In this document: in pieces, positions 16,797 through 26,058 of the stretch
Position numbering within the stretch: position 1 is the stretch's first letter
Layout: every line of letters starts with the position of its first letter
Origin: Rhodanobacteraceae bacterium
Lineage (GTDB): Bacteria; Pseudomonadota; Gammaproteobacteria; Xanthomonadales; Rhodanobacteraceae
NCBI GenBank assembly: GCA_009996615.1
Contig: JAACZU010000008.1
Coordinates: forward strand, 1 to 64,000
Direction of reading: 5' to 3'
DNA length: 64,000 nt
Position numbers and translations under genes: made by a program
Notes under the pieces: generated by a model
Database searches by the model: none
Seen by the model: only the letters and a program-made list of their open reading frames with translations
What the model was told of the DNA's origin: nothing

Positions 16797-18314
16797 CTAG
16801 CGGCCCGTATCGGCCTGCCGCGACCCGGCCGCCACCAGCAACTCGGCGATGTCCGAGCCGAGGATCTGCGTGAACGGTGCATCGAGGTTGCCGACCACGG
16901 CATACGCGTCGCCGGTCTCCCACACGATCATGGCCTCGGCGTTGATGCCGCTGCCCGGCCCGCCGCCGTTGTGGCCGCGCAGCGTGCGCTTGCCCTTGGC
17001 CACGTGCATGAAGCCCAGGCCGTACTCCTCCTCGCCGCCGGTGTTGAGCGCGGTCAGCGTCTGCGCCATCGCCGGCGACACCAGCTTGCCTTCGCGCAAA
17101 CCGGCCAGGAACGCGAGCAGGTCCGGCGCCGTCGAGTAGCCGCCGCCGGCGCTGCTGCCGCGGTAGGGCAGGAAGGTCCAGTTCGGGCCGCGCCCGTGCG
17201 TGCCGAGCGGATCGCCCTCGCGGAAGCGGTAGCCGACCGCGCGGCCCTCGGCCACCTCGTCCAGCCCCGGCGAGCCGGTGCTGCGCATGCCCATCGGCGC
17301 GAACACGTGGCCGGCCACGTAGTCGTACCAGCTCTGCCCGCTGAGCCGTTCGACCACCGCGCCGAGCACGATGAAACCCTCGTTGCTGTAGGAGCCCTTG
17401 CTGCCAGGCGTGAACTCGAGCGGCTCGGCGGCGAAGACCGGCAACAGCGCGGCGACCGTGGCGTAGTCCCTGGTGCGCTCCCACTTCGGTCGGTCGAACA
17501 GGTTGCCGAGACCGGCCGAGTGCGCCAGCAGGTGGCGGATCGTGATCGCACGCGCGGCCTCGGCATTGGGATAGTCCGGCAGCACGTCGATCAGGTGCGT
17601 ATCGAGCGTGAGCTTGCCCGCCTCGATCAACTGGCCGATCGCGACGGCGGTGAACATCTTGTCCATCGAGCCGATGTTGAAGCGCGTCTGCGCCGCATTC
17701 GGCACGCCCAGGTCGCGGTCGGCGAGCCCGAAGCTGTGCGAATACACCGTGCGGTCGCCCTGGCGCACCAGCACGGTGCCGGCGAAGTCGCCGCGCTCGG
17801 CACTGAAGCGCACGCGTGCATCGATGGCCCTGGCCAGCGATCCGCCGGCCTTGGCCAACGCCTCGTCCATCTTCAGCGGATAGGGTTCCGGCCACGGGAA
17901 CGAAAACACCGCGCCGATCCGGCTCGCATCGACCTCGTCCTCGAGGATGTCGATACGGCTCGAACCGCCCGCCTTGGCACGCACGTAAAGCTTGTCGATC
18001 GGGCCGTCCAGGCGCTTGCGCGTCAGCGTCAGGCCGCCAGCCTCGCGCGCGATCACGGCCAGGCGACCTGCCACCTCCTCACGCTTGCCGGAAGAGACAT
18101 AGGTGTCCACCCACGCCACTCGCGCCGAATCGGAGCCGGCATTGAGCGCGTCGAGCAGCGCCTGCGCACGCGCGCCCTCGTCCACGGTTGAGGCGGACGG
18201 CGCCGCATAAGCCTGCAGCGCGGCCGTGGCCAGGGCGGCAAGAAGAAAACGATGCAGCCGGCCGGCGTGGCGGGGAAGGAAACGGGCCGGAATCGAAACG
18301 GAATGGTGACGCAT
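16797..18314 (-). CDS. Beta-lactamase-fold serine hydrolase (class C/penicillin-binding type)
   Basis: 505 residues, secreted (signal FLLAALATAALQAYA). Residues 40-165 are an extra N-terminal domain. The serine-hydrolase domain has Ser216 and Lys219 in GSMDKMFT (SxxK), YSNEG (YxN) and HNGGGPGSG (HxG in place of KTG), typical of esterase/DD-peptidase-like class C relatives, not true resistance enzymes. The start was set at the ATG with GAGG seven bases upstream; another ATG four codons earlier is possible. It probably acts on peptidoglycan peptides or esters in the periplasm; substrate unknown. Confidence 0.85.
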   Translation of the reverse strand: MRHHSVSIPARFLPRHAGRLHRFLLAALATAALQAYAAPSASTVDEGARAQALLDALNAGSDSARVAWVDTYVSSGKREEVAGRLAVIAREAGGLTLTRKRLDGPIDKLYVRAKAGGSSRIDILEDEVDASRIGAVFSFPWPEPYPLKMDEALAKAGGSLARAIDARVRFSAERGDFAGTVLVRQGDRTVYSHSFGLADRDLGVPNAAQTRFNIGSMDKMFTAVAIGQLIEAGKLTLDTHLIDVLPDYPNAEAARAITIRHLLAHSAGLGNLFDRPKWERTRDYATVAALLPVFAAEPLEFTPGSKGSYSNEGFIVLGAVVERLSGQSWYDYVAGHVFAPMGMRSTGSPGLDEVAEGRAVGYRFREGDPLGTHGRGPNWTFLPYRGSSAGGGYSTAPDLLAFLAGLREGKLVSPAMAQTLTALNTGGEEEYGLGFMHVAKGKRTLRGHNGGGPGSGINAEAMIVWETGDAYAVVGNLDAPFTQILGSDIAELLVAAGSRQADTGR

Positions 18315-18470
18315 GGACGACCTCATGGACGGGACCGCCTGAAGCAAGCAAGCCCCATGCCATAAAGCAAATCATTGATTCAAAAACACTCCAACAGCCA
18401 GACCCGCACACATCTGGCGTCCGCCGGGCACCGTGTCCGCCTCCGGACAGGGCGAATCGCCGGCGGGACG

Positions 18471-20156
18471 TCACGCCATCTGTTCCCCGTCTGGGGACCC
18501 CGCATGCACGACACGATCGCGCCCGGCGCCCTTGGCTGCGTACATCGCCTCGTCCGCGCGCTTGAGCAGCGCGGTCACGTCCTCGCCCGCCTGCTGCGTG
18601 GCGGCGCCGATGCTGGCGGTCTGCGCGATGCGCAAGGGGCCGGCCGCCGAGCGCTCGTGCAGGCGCCGGCGGATGCGGTCGGCGACACGCAGCGCGTGTA
18701 CGCGATCGGCTCCGGGCAGCGCGATCACGAACTCCTCGCCGCCGTAGCGGCCGATCAGGTCCTGCTCGCGCAACTCCTCGCGCATGGCCGCGGCGAGCGT
18801 GCGCAGCGCCTCGTCGCCGGCCTCATGGCCGTGGCGGTCGTTGAGATCCTTGAAATGGTCCAGGTCGAGGAACAGCACCGACAGCGGCTGTCCCGACTGG
18901 CTCATCGCTTCGTTGAGCAGGTACACGCGCTCGATCCAGGCGCGGCGGTTGAGCAGGCCGGTCAGCGCGTCGATGTCCGCCAGCTCGCGCGCGCGGTCGC
19001 GGTCGCGGCGCAGCGCGAGGCTGCGGTCGGCCAGGCCGAGCGACAGCACCAGCGCCTCCAGTGCGCCGGTGCCGAGCATCGCCTCCTCGCTCCACGTCCA
19101 GCCGGGCGCGAAGCCACCGGACTGCAGGCTGCCGAGCACGGTCGTCACCAGCAGCGGCGTCCAGCCGATCAGGAAGAACAGCGCATGGCGCGAGCCGCGC
19201 CATGCCGCGAGCACGCCCATCGCGAGCAGCAAGGGCCCGCCCAGCACCAGCAGCGGGTTGATCGCCGCGCGCGCGAATGCATCGACGGACTCGATCGGCA
19301 ACAGGCGCAGCGTCAGCAGCAGCACGATGACCGCAGCGTAGGCGAACAGCAACCGGCGCCCGCCCGGCGCATGGCGGCGCAGCTCGGTGAAGCGGTCCTG
19401 GAACAGGATCGCGAACACCACCGAAACGGTGGTGGCCAGGCCGCCCCAGGTGCGCACCTGGGCCACCGACGCGCTCCAGCCGAGCGGCTCGACCGCATAG
19501 CCGGTCTGCAGGCCAAGGATCACCGCGTAGGCGAGCACGAACAGCGCGTAGTACAGGAACGTCGGATCGCGCAGGCGCACGCCGAACACCAGCGCCATCA
19601 GCGCCATCGCTGCCATCACCGCAAGGCAGGCAGTGGCCAGGACGAGCCAGCGCGCATCGCCGCGCAGGTAGTCGGCAATGGTGCGTACCGTGAACGTCAC
19701 GCTGGTCGGGATCACGCCGCGTGCCTCGATATGCAGGCGCAGCGGCTCGCCGTCCGCCGGCGCGGTGTGTACGAGGAACGCCAGGCGGCCGTGCGCCGGC
19801 CAGCCCGTCTCATCGGCCTGCATCAGCTGCGCATGGCGCGGCGCGGCGCCGGGCGGATACCAGGTAAACGTCTGCAGGCCAGGCGCCTTGACCTCGAGCA
19901 TCCAGGGCACCTGCGGCCAGTGGCCCTGCGCGGGCCACAGCAGGACCCAGCTGCCGTGCTCGCCGCTGCCGAAACCCTGCTTGCGCGCCGGATCGAAGCG
20001 CTGCAGGCGCGGATCGTCGCGCCCCACGCTGGCCGCGACCTCGCCGGCCTCGGCCGCGCGCCAGGCGCCCTCGAGCGCCAGGTCCGCCGCGCTGGCCCGC
20101 ACGGGCAACAGGGACAGCAGCCCAAGCAGTAGAAGCAGCATGATCCGCGTATCCAC
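18471..20156 (-). CDS. 7TM-DISM sensor diguanylate cyclase
   Basis: About 561 residues. Signal peptide (MLLLLLGLLSLLPVRASA), a periplasmic 7TMR-DISM extracellular-type domain (about 25-175), seven transmembrane helices (about 185-385; LVLATACLAVMAAMALMALVFG onward), and a C-terminal GGDEF domain (about 400-545). The active site is GGEEF in RYGGEEFVIAL, and DIDALTGLLNRRAW and FLDLDHFKDLND are intact, so c-di-GMP synthesis is expected, gated by a periplasmic ligand. The start is uncertain: a GTG with GGAG upstream was chosen; the ATG five codons later also works. Confidence 0.85.
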   Translation of the reverse strand: MDTRIMLLLLLGLLSLLPVRASAADLALEGAWRAAEAGEVAASVGRDDPRLQRFDPARKQGFGSGEHGSWVLLWPAQGHWPQVPWMLEVKAPGLQTFTWYPPGAAPRHAQLMQADETGWPAHGRLAFLVHTAPADGEPLRLHIEARGVIPTSVTFTVRTIADYLRGDARWLVLATACLAVMAAMALMALVFGVRLRDPTFLYYALFVLAYAVILGLQTGYAVEPLGWSASVAQVRTWGGLATTVSVVFAILFQDRFTELRRHAPGGRRLLFAYAAVIVLLLTLRLLPIESVDAFARAAINPLLVLGGPLLLAMGVLAAWRGSRHALFFLIGWTPLLVTTVLGSLQSGGFAPGWTWSEEAMLGTGALEALVLSLGLADRSLALRRDRDRARELADIDALTGLLNRRAWIERVYLLNEAMSQSGQPLSVLFLDLDHFKDLNDRHGHEAGDEALRTLAAAMREELREQDLIGRYGGEEFVIALPGADRVHALRVADRIRRRLHERSAAGPLRIAQTASIGAATQQAGEDVTALLKRADEAMYAAKGAGRDRVVHAGSPDGEQMA

Positions 20157-20191
20157 GATCCATGACTCCAGCACGCGCACCGGCTCGCACC

Positions 20192-22321
20192 TCACCCTAT
20201 CACGCGCCGGAACGGCGGCAGCGCATCGAGGATGCGGCGGCCGTAATGGCGCGTGAGCAGGCGCGAGTCGAGGATGATCACGCGGCCGCGATCGGTCGAG
20301 GTACGGATCAGGCGGCCGGCGAACTGCGTCAGCGTGCGCAGCGCGTGCGGGATCGCGATCAGGTTGAACGAATTCTGCCCACGGCTTTCCAGCCACTCGC
20401 TCATCGTCGCGGTCTGCGGATCGGTCGGCACCGCGAACGGCACCTGCGTGATGACGACCGTGGTGCAGGCCTCGCCGGGGAGGTCCAGGCCCTCGCCGAA
20501 CGAGTTCAGGCCGAACAGCACCGACCCCAGGCCCGCCTCGACGCGGCGCAGGTGCTCGGCGATCAGCTCGGACTTGTTGCGCTCGCCCTGCACCAGCACG
20601 GCCAGGCGCAGGCGCGGCGGCAACAGACTGGCGACCTTCTCCATCTTCCAGCGCGAGGTGAACAGCACCATCGAGCCGCGGCTCCACTCGAGCTCGCGCT
20701 CCAGGTACAGCGCGACCTCGCGCGGATGGCCCTCGCGATCGTCCGGCGTGACCGGGAACGGCGGCACCACCAGTTCGGCCTGGTTGGGCAGGTCGAACGG
20801 CGAATCGAGCGCGACCGTCTCGGCCTCGGCCGGCAGGCCGGTGTCGATCGCGAGCGAGCGGAAGCCGCCGCCGCCGGTCAGCGTGGCCGAGGTCATCACG
20901 ACCGAATCGACCTTGTGCCACAGCAGCGTGCGCAGCACGTGCGCGGCCGACACCGGCGAGCAGTGGCAGACGAGGTCGCCGTCCGGCGCACGCGTGATCC
21001 AGCGCGCGGTCGGCGGCTGGCCTTCGGCGTCCTCACGGCGCCAGCCGCTCCACAGCGCGTACTGCTGTTCGACCTGCTCGAACGCCATGCCGAGCGCGCG
21101 CTGCAGGCGGTCGCGCGCGCCGTCTTCCTGCTTGGCCTTGCTCACCTGCTGCAGCGCCGACGACAGCCAGTTCGACAACGCCTGCGTGTCGTCGCCGAGC
21201 GACTCGACCGCCGGCCGCCACTCGTCCGGCAGGCGCCCGTTCGGCGCGCGCCAGAGTGCGTCGCGCTCGTCCGCGGCGGGCGACCAGGTGTTCGCGATGT
21301 CGGCGTGGAAAGCGCGCAACTGCTTGGCGACACCGGCCGCCAGCTCGACCGCCTCGCTCGGCACGAGGCTGCCGATCTTCTCCTTCTCGAGCACGCGGTA
21401 AGCGTTGGCGATCAGGTTGTGCAGGCGCCCGATGCGCGTGGCACGGTCGGCCAGCGGCACGCTGGCCGCGCCCTGGTCGACCGCGACGCCGGGCACGTGA
21501 TGCCCTTCGTCGAGCACCAGCAGCATGTCCTCCGGCGCGGCCAGCAGCGGCTGGCCGTTGTCGTTGTCGCCGAGCGCGAGCGTCGCCAGCAGCAGCGCAT
21601 GGTTGGTCACCACGATCTGCGCCTCGCGCACGTCCTGGCGCGCCTTCAGCACCGGGCACTGCGCCGCGTAGCCACAACGCCGGCCGGCGCAGCTCGACGC
21701 CGGCGTGGTGATGCGCACGCGCAGCGACGGCGGCACCGTTTCCGGCGCGCTGTCGAGGTCGCCATTCCACTGCCTGTCCGCATACGCCTGCGCCAGGCGG
21801 CGCGCGAGCTCGGCGTCGCCCTTGCTCAGTGGCTGGTCGAACAGCACCGCGTCAGCCTCGAACAGTGCGTCCTGCTGCGCCTCGCCGTGCAGCTCGGCGA
21901 CGTTGCGCGTGCACAGGTAGCGCGTGCGGCCCTTGGCCAGCGCGACCGTCGCCGCGAGCCCGGTCGCCTTGAGGAACGCCGGGATGTCGCGCTCGACCAG
22001 CTGCGACTGCAGCGCGACCGTGCCGGTGCTGATGACGAGCTTCTTCTTCGCCGCCAGTGCGATCGGCACGCCGGCGGTCAGGTAGCCCAAGCTCTTGCCG
22101 ACGCCGGTCGGCGCCTCGACCACGCCGACGCCGCCGGAGGTCGCCAGCGCACGCGCGACCACGCCGATCATCTGGCTCTGCGCGCGCCGCGTCGTGAAGC
22201 CCGGCGTGTTCGCCTGCAAGGCGCGATAGGTGTCGCGGATGCGGCCCTTGAGCTCCTCGGTCAGCCTGCGCTGGGATTGGGATTGTTCTGCGCCGTTGGG
22301 CGGATCGACCGCGTCGTACAT
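20192..22321 (-). CDS. dinG: DinG-type ATP-dependent DNA helicase
   Basis: 709 residues, XPD/DinG superfamily 2 helicase. Walker A is APTGVGKS (70-77), the DEAH-box variant is DEGH (271-274), and four cysteines of the [4Fe-4S] cluster are Cys137, Cys211, Cys216 and Cys222. Motifs V-VI (LFGLNSFGEGLDLPG; QFAGRLIRTSTDRGR) are intact. DinG unwinds R-loops and forked DNA in the 5'-3' direction. The start at MYDAV is one choice; an ATG five codons upstream (MRKWAMYDAV) is equally possible, and neither has a strong Shine-Dalgarno. It lies 35 bases upstream of the diguanylate cyclase start. Confidence 0.9.
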   Translation of the reverse strand: MYDAVDPPNGAEQSQSQRRLTEELKGRIRDTYRALQANTPGFTTRRAQSQMIGVVARALATSGGVGVVEAPTGVGKSLGYLTAGVPIALAAKKKLVISTGTVALQSQLVERDIPAFLKATGLAATVALAKGRTRYLCTRNVAELHGEAQQDALFEADAVLFDQPLSKGDAELARRLAQAYADRQWNGDLDSAPETVPPSLRVRITTPASSCAGRRCGYAAQCPVLKARQDVREAQIVVTNHALLLATLALGDNDNGQPLLAAPEDMLLVLDEGHHVPGVAVDQGAASVPLADRATRIGRLHNLIANAYRVLEKEKIGSLVPSEAVELAAGVAKQLRAFHADIANTWSPAADERDALWRAPNGRLPDEWRPAVESLGDDTQALSNWLSSALQQVSKAKQEDGARDRLQRALGMAFEQVEQQYALWSGWRREDAEGQPPTARWITRAPDGDLVCHCSPVSAAHVLRTLLWHKVDSVVMTSATLTGGGGFRSLAIDTGLPAEAETVALDSPFDLPNQAELVVPPFPVTPDDREGHPREVALYLERELEWSRGSMVLFTSRWKMEKVASLLPPRLRLAVLVQGERNKSELIAEHLRRVEAGLGSVLFGLNSFGEGLDLPGEACTTVVITQVPFAVPTDPQTATMSEWLESRGQNSFNLIAIPHALRTLTQFAGRLIRTSTDRGRVIILDSRLLTRHYGRRILDALPPFRRVIG

Positions 22322-22352
22322 GGCCCATTTTCGCATGCGCGGCCACGGCCGG

Positions 22353-22382
22353 GCTCCTGCGCAGGTCACGCTACGCAGGAGC
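22353..22382. repeat. Inverted repeat upstream of dinG
   Basis: GCTCCTGCG and CGCAGGAGC are perfect 9-bp arms with a 12-base loop, in the gap between the second DGPF gene and dinG. It could terminate the upstream gene or be a small REP-like element; no T-run follows. Confidence 0.45.
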
Positions 22383-22443
22383 GGGCTTCATGTACGCGCC
22401 GGCACCGTGCGCGGCGACCGCGCTGCCGCCGTGGCGCGGACGG

Positions 22444-22809
22444 TCAGCGCGCGTCCGGCCCGCACTGCTCGTCCAGCGCACGCACCTCGCACTCGACCTC
22501 CCACTCGTCGCCGTGCACCCTCAGGAAGCGCTCGGTCAGCGCGAGCGCCTCCCGCATCGACGCCGCCTCGAGCAGCGCGTAGCCGCCGATCACTTCCTTG
22601 CTCTCGGTGAACGGACCGTCGGTCGTCGTCAGGCGGCCGCCGGACAGCCGCATGCGCGCGCCCTCGGCCGTCGGGCGCAGGCCGGCGGTTTCGATCAGCT
22701 GGCCGGCCGCGCTCATTTCCTCGATCAGCGTGCCCATGTCGGCCATCAGTTGCTCGCTCGGCCGCAGGCCGCTGTTCTCGTTGATCCGGACCATCGAAAG
22801 GAATCGCAT
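22444..22809 (-). CDS. YCII/DGPF-domain protein, second copy
   Basis: 121 residues. DGPF signature in TTDGPFTESKEVIGGYALLEA and an N-terminal MRFLSMVRINENSG. It is a diverged paralogue of the DGPF protein near 7.6 kb. The start has GAGGAG eight bases upstream. Cytoplasmic; substrate unknown. The upstream side faces a divergent glutathione S-transferase gene across a 66-base nested palindrome, which may hold a shared regulatory site. Confidence 0.88.
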   Translation of the reverse strand: MRFLSMVRINENSGLRPSEQLMADMGTLIEEMSAAGQLIETAGLRPTAEGARMRLSGGRLTTTDGPFTESKEVIGGYALLEAASMREALALTERFLRVHGDEWEVECEVRALDEQCGPDAR

Positions 22810-22883
22810 CCTGGTATCTCCTCGGGTGGGTCGAAGCCGGCCGGCCGGACGATCCGGCACCGAACATCCGGCTTCCATCCAGG

Positions 22884-22949
22884 CGACGAACGAGCGTGCG
22901 GCAGATCGACACGCCCGATGACGTCGATCGGGCGCACACTCGTTCGTCG
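22884..22949. repeat. Nested palindrome in a divergent intergenic region
   Basis: Outer arms of 17 bases differ at a single position (CGACGAACGAGCGTGCG against the reverse complement CGACGAACGAGTGTGCG). Inside, CGCCCGAT and ATCGGGCG form a second stem. The element lies between the divergent DGPF and GST genes, so it is either a REP-like element or a shared cis-regulatory structure. Only the symmetry is seen directly. Confidence 0.5.
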
Positions 22950-23003
22950 AAGCCAGTGCGGGGCCGGACGGCCCCGCAGCCACCGTCCTTGCCGGAGATC
23001 CGC

Positions 23004-23702
23004 ATGCCGCATGCCACGCCCACGAACCCGCCGCAGGCTCCATCCGCGACGAAGCCGGTCCTGTACGCGCATCCGTTTTCGTCCTATTGCCAGAAGGTGC
23101 TGACCGCGCTGTACGAGCACGGCACACCGTTCGAGTACCGCATGCTGGACAGCGCCGAGCGCGCGCGCGAGCTCGAGGCCCTGTGGCCGATCAAGCGTTT
23201 TCCGCTGCTTGTCGACGCCGGCCGCACGCTGGTCGAGGCGACTATCATCATCGAGCACCTAGACCTGCATCATGCGGGGCCGGTGCACCTGATCCCGCCC
23301 GATCCGCAGGCCGCGCTCGAGGTGCGCATGATGGACCGCTTCTTCGACAACTACGTGTCCACGCCGCAGCAGAGGATCGTGGCCGACCGCCTGCGGTCCG
23401 AGGGCGTGCGCGATGCGCATGGCGTCGGCGAGGCGCGCGCGATGCTCGACACCGCCTACGCCTGGCTCGACCGGACGATGGCCACGCGCACCTGGGCCGC
23501 CGGCGAGGCATTCTCGCTGGCTGACTGCGCCGCCGCGCCGTTCCTGTTCTACGCGGACTGGACGCACCCGATCGACGAGGCCTTCGCGAACGTGAAGGCG
23601 TACCGTCGGCGCCTGCTGGCACGGCCGTCGTTCGCGCGCGCGGTCGACGAGGCACGCCCGTACCGGCCGCTGTTCCCGCTCGGCGCGCCCGATCGCGATT
23701 GA
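23004..23702 (+). CDS. Glutathione S-transferase family protein
   Basis: 232 residues. The N-terminal thioredoxin-like domain (about 18-95) has SSYCQKVLTALYEHG with a possible catalytic Ser/Cys, and the G-site residues PLLVDAGRTLVEATIIIEHL; the C-terminal alpha domain (about 105-220) carries AGEAFSLADCAAAPFLFYAD, the N-capping box/hydrophobic staple. It probably conjugates or reduces electrophiles with glutathione in the cytoplasm; the substrate is unknown. The ATG has GGAG seven bases upstream. It is divergent from the DGPF gene and converges with a lipoprotein gene. Confidence 0.88.
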   Translation: MPHATPTNPPQAPSATKPVLYAHPFSSYCQKVLTALYEHGTPFEYRMLDSAERARELEALWPIKRFPLLVDAGRTLVEATIIIEHLDLHHAGPVHLIPPDPQAALEVRMMDRFFDNYVSTPQQRIVADRLRSEGVRDAHGVGEARAMLDTAYAWLDRTMATRTWAAGEAFSLADCAAAPFLFYADWTHPIDEAFANVKAYRRRLLARPSFARAVDEARPYRPLFPLGAPDRD

Positions 23703-23733
23703 ACCGGGACGTCCCGCGCGCCGCCTCGGGCCA

Positions 23734-24276
23734 TCAGTACTCGATCGTTACGGTCGTCGTCCAGCTGCCGCCGGCCGCACTCGTGTGGCCGCGGTATTTC
23801 GCGTGCCCCTGGATATGCCGGTACTTCCCGGTACCGCCCGTGAAATGGAGCTCGCCTTCGTACGGAGCCTCGGCCCCGTCGTGGGCGAGCGCCTGATGCC
23901 TGCCGTCGAAGCGGATCGTCACGGTATCGCCGCTCTTGAGCTTCCATACGGCGTAGCCATGGTGCGTGCCGGCTCCGTTGATCGAGTCGCCCTGCGCGAA
24001 GTTCGTCGTCGTCGCGCCGTCGAAATCCGCGGCGTCGGCGCTGGATACCGTGTACGAATACACGCGCTGCGCGACTTCATGGTTCGGAACATCGCCGACA
24101 TCGGCGACCGAAGTGCTGATGTCCACCGCGCCGCGCATGCCCGTCAATGTGATCGTTTCGACCCTGTGTCCGGGTGACGCTTCGGCCGGTTCCTTCGCAG
24201 CCGGGGCCGAACACGCCGCGACCATGACCAGCACCAGCCACCCCAACAGCCTCATCCGCGTAACGACGGTCTTCAT
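23734..24276 (-). CDS. Predicted lipoprotein, jelly-roll-like
   Basis: 180 residues. Signal peptide with lipobox (LVLVMVAAC), so a membrane-anchored lipoprotein. The mature part is rich in beta strands and glycine (GRHQALAHDGAEAPYEGELHFTGGTGKYRHIQGHAKYRGH), a pattern resembling allene-oxide-cyclase-like/DUF3224-type barrels in which a FxGGTGxY motif recurs. No catalytic residues can be assigned. An AGGAGG Shine-Dalgarno lies ahead of the ATG. It is separated from the TPR-methyltransferase gene by about 170 bases. Confidence 0.7.
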   Translation of the reverse strand: MKTVVTRMRLLGWLVLVMVAACSAPAAKEPAEASPGHRVETITLTGMRGAVDISTSVADVGDVPNHEVAQRVYSYTVSSADAADFDGATTTNFAQGDSINGAGTHHGYAVWKLKSGDTVTIRFDGRHQALAHDGAEAPYEGELHFTGGTGKYRHIQGHAKYRGHTSAAGGSWTTTVTIEY

Positions 24277-24444
24277 GTCTTCTTCCTCCTTGCGCGTGAA
24301 GGAAATCACCATGCGACGATCCGAGACACATGAAGCGCGACCATTTTCCACGTTTGGAGGGCGGCCGCCAGCCGAGCGGACGAGGGCGGGCCACACGCAA
24401 CGCCCAGGCCTGCAGCCTGGACGCGAACACCGATCGCCAGCGGA

Positions 24445-25932
24445 TCACGCCACCGGCTGTCGCCGCGCGAGCAGCAGCTCGCCGGCGACCGGCTCGCCCG
24501 ATTCGAAACGCAGCACGACGGCCTCGCGCACGACGTCGAAGAACCCGGCCGTGGCCAGCTCGCGCGCGAGCCGATCCGGCGCGTGGCGGAAGCGCCCGGT
24601 GGTTGGCAGCACCTCGGTACCATCGCGCGCGCTGCATTCGACCGAGAACGCGAAGCAGCCGCCCGGTGCCAGCCGCTCGAACACGGCCGCGAATACCGGC
24701 TGCAGGTCGGCGACGTAGATGAACACGTCGGCGGCCACGACCAGCTCCCAACGCGCCGGCGTGCCGTCCAGGAACTCGATCAGCTCGGCCAGATGCAGGT
24801 CGCGGTACAGGCCCTTGGCGCGCGCGAAGTCGAGCATGCGCGGCGACAGGTCCACGCCGTCGATGAAGCGCCCGGGGCGCGCCAGCTCCCGCGCCATCAG
24901 GCCGGTGCCGCAGCCCAGGTCCAGCACCGTGTCGGCGACATCCGCGCCGTGCTGGCGCAGGAACTGCGCCAGCTTGGTCGGCGTGGCATAGGCCAGCCGC
25001 TGGACCAGCGTGTGGTCGAAGTGATCGGCGAAATCGTCGAACAGGTGGCGGATGTAGTCGCGTTCGACCGCCTCGGGCAGCTCGCCGCGGATCGAGGCCA
25101 GCGTATGGGCGATCTCGGCGTCCGCGGGGTCGTGCGCGCTCGCCTGCTCGAAGGCCTCGCGTGCGCCCGCCTGGTCGCCCAGCTTCAGCCGTGCGCGCCC
25201 GAGCCAGGCCCACGCCTGCGCATCGCCGGCCTCGCCCTGTGCCAGCGCCGCCAGGCGCTGCGCCGCCTCGGCGACCTGTCCCAACCACAGCAGCGCGATC
25301 GCGTGCTCCAGCACGACCTCGCGATCGTGCGGTGCCAGCTCGAGTGCACGCTGCCGGCTGCGCAGGGCCGGCTGCAATTGGCCCAGCACGGACTGCACCT
25401 TGGCCAGTCCGCGCCAGCCCTCCAGCAGTTGCGGGTCGGCCTGCACCACGCGCGCGAAGATCGGCAGGGCCTCGCCTGCACGGCCCAGCCGGCGCAGGCA
25501 ATGGCCGCGGTGCAGCTCGAGCGCGAGATGCCCGGGCGCCAGGCGCAGGCCGGTTTCGAACGCCGCCAGCGCCTCGTCGATGCGGCCGAGCTCGAGCGCG
25601 GCCAGGCCACGCGCGTTCCACGCCGGCGCCTGCCCGGGCGCGAGCGAGCAGGCGCGCGTCGCCGCCAGCAACGCCTCCTCGATGCGCTTGCAGTGGCGCA
25701 GCGCCACCGACAGGTTCACGGCGACGTCGGCATTGTCCGGCGCGGTCGCGGCGAGCGGTTCCAGCACCTCGACCGCCTCGGCGTAGCGTGCCTGCTGCAG
25801 AAGCAGCACGCCCAGCGGAAAAGCGGCGTTCGCCTCGCCCGCAAGCAGGCACTCGCGATAGCCGGCCTCGGCTTCGTCGAAGCGGCCGGCGCGATGCAGG
25901 GCGAGGACGGCGTCGAATCGGGATGGGGTCAT
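24445..25932 (-). CDS. TPR-repeat/SAM-dependent methyltransferase fusion
   Basis: 495 residues. About 300 N-terminal residues are tetratricopeptide repeats (PDNADVAVNLSVALRHCKRIEEALLAATRA and following units). The C-terminal 170 residues are a class I methyltransferase with motif I VLDLGCGTGLMARELA, DGVDLSPRMLDFARAKG and VVAADVFIYV. The TPR part presumably recruits a protein or complex to be methylated. The family occurs in proteobacteria and is often annotated as a TPR methyltransferase; the substrate is unknown. The start ATG begins the first repeat; a much longer upstream reading is out of character. Cytoplasmic. Confidence 0.85.
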   Translation of the reverse strand: MTPSRFDAVLALHRAGRFDEAEAGYRECLLAGEANAAFPLGVLLLQQARYAEAVEVLEPLAATAPDNADVAVNLSVALRHCKRIEEALLAATRACSLAPGQAPAWNARGLAALELGRIDEALAAFETGLRLAPGHLALELHRGHCLRRLGRAGEALPIFARVVQADPQLLEGWRGLAKVQSVLGQLQPALRSRQRALELAPHDREVVLEHAIALLWLGQVAEAAQRLAALAQGEAGDAQAWAWLGRARLKLGDQAGAREAFEQASAHDPADAEIAHTLASIRGELPEAVERDYIRHLFDDFADHFDHTLVQRLAYATPTKLAQFLRQHGADVADTVLDLGCGTGLMARELARPGRFIDGVDLSPRMLDFARAKGLYRDLHLAELIEFLDGTPARWELVVAADVFIYVADLQPVFAAVFERLAPGGCFAFSVECSARDGTEVLPTTGRFRHAPDRLARELATAGFFDVVREAVVLRFESGEPVAGELLLARRQPVA

Positions 25933-26058
25933 GCACGGACCGGAGGGCGGATGGAACCCCCGATGGTACACGGCCCTGCCGGCGTCGACCGCGCGACCAA
26001 GCGATGACCGATTTCCGGTTACGCTAGGCGACGGGAACGTACATCCCAGGGGATCGAC

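Noticed and set aside
20162-22582. 806-codon open plus-strand frame across dinG
   Set aside because: Antisense shadow of the helicase, which has all its motifs.
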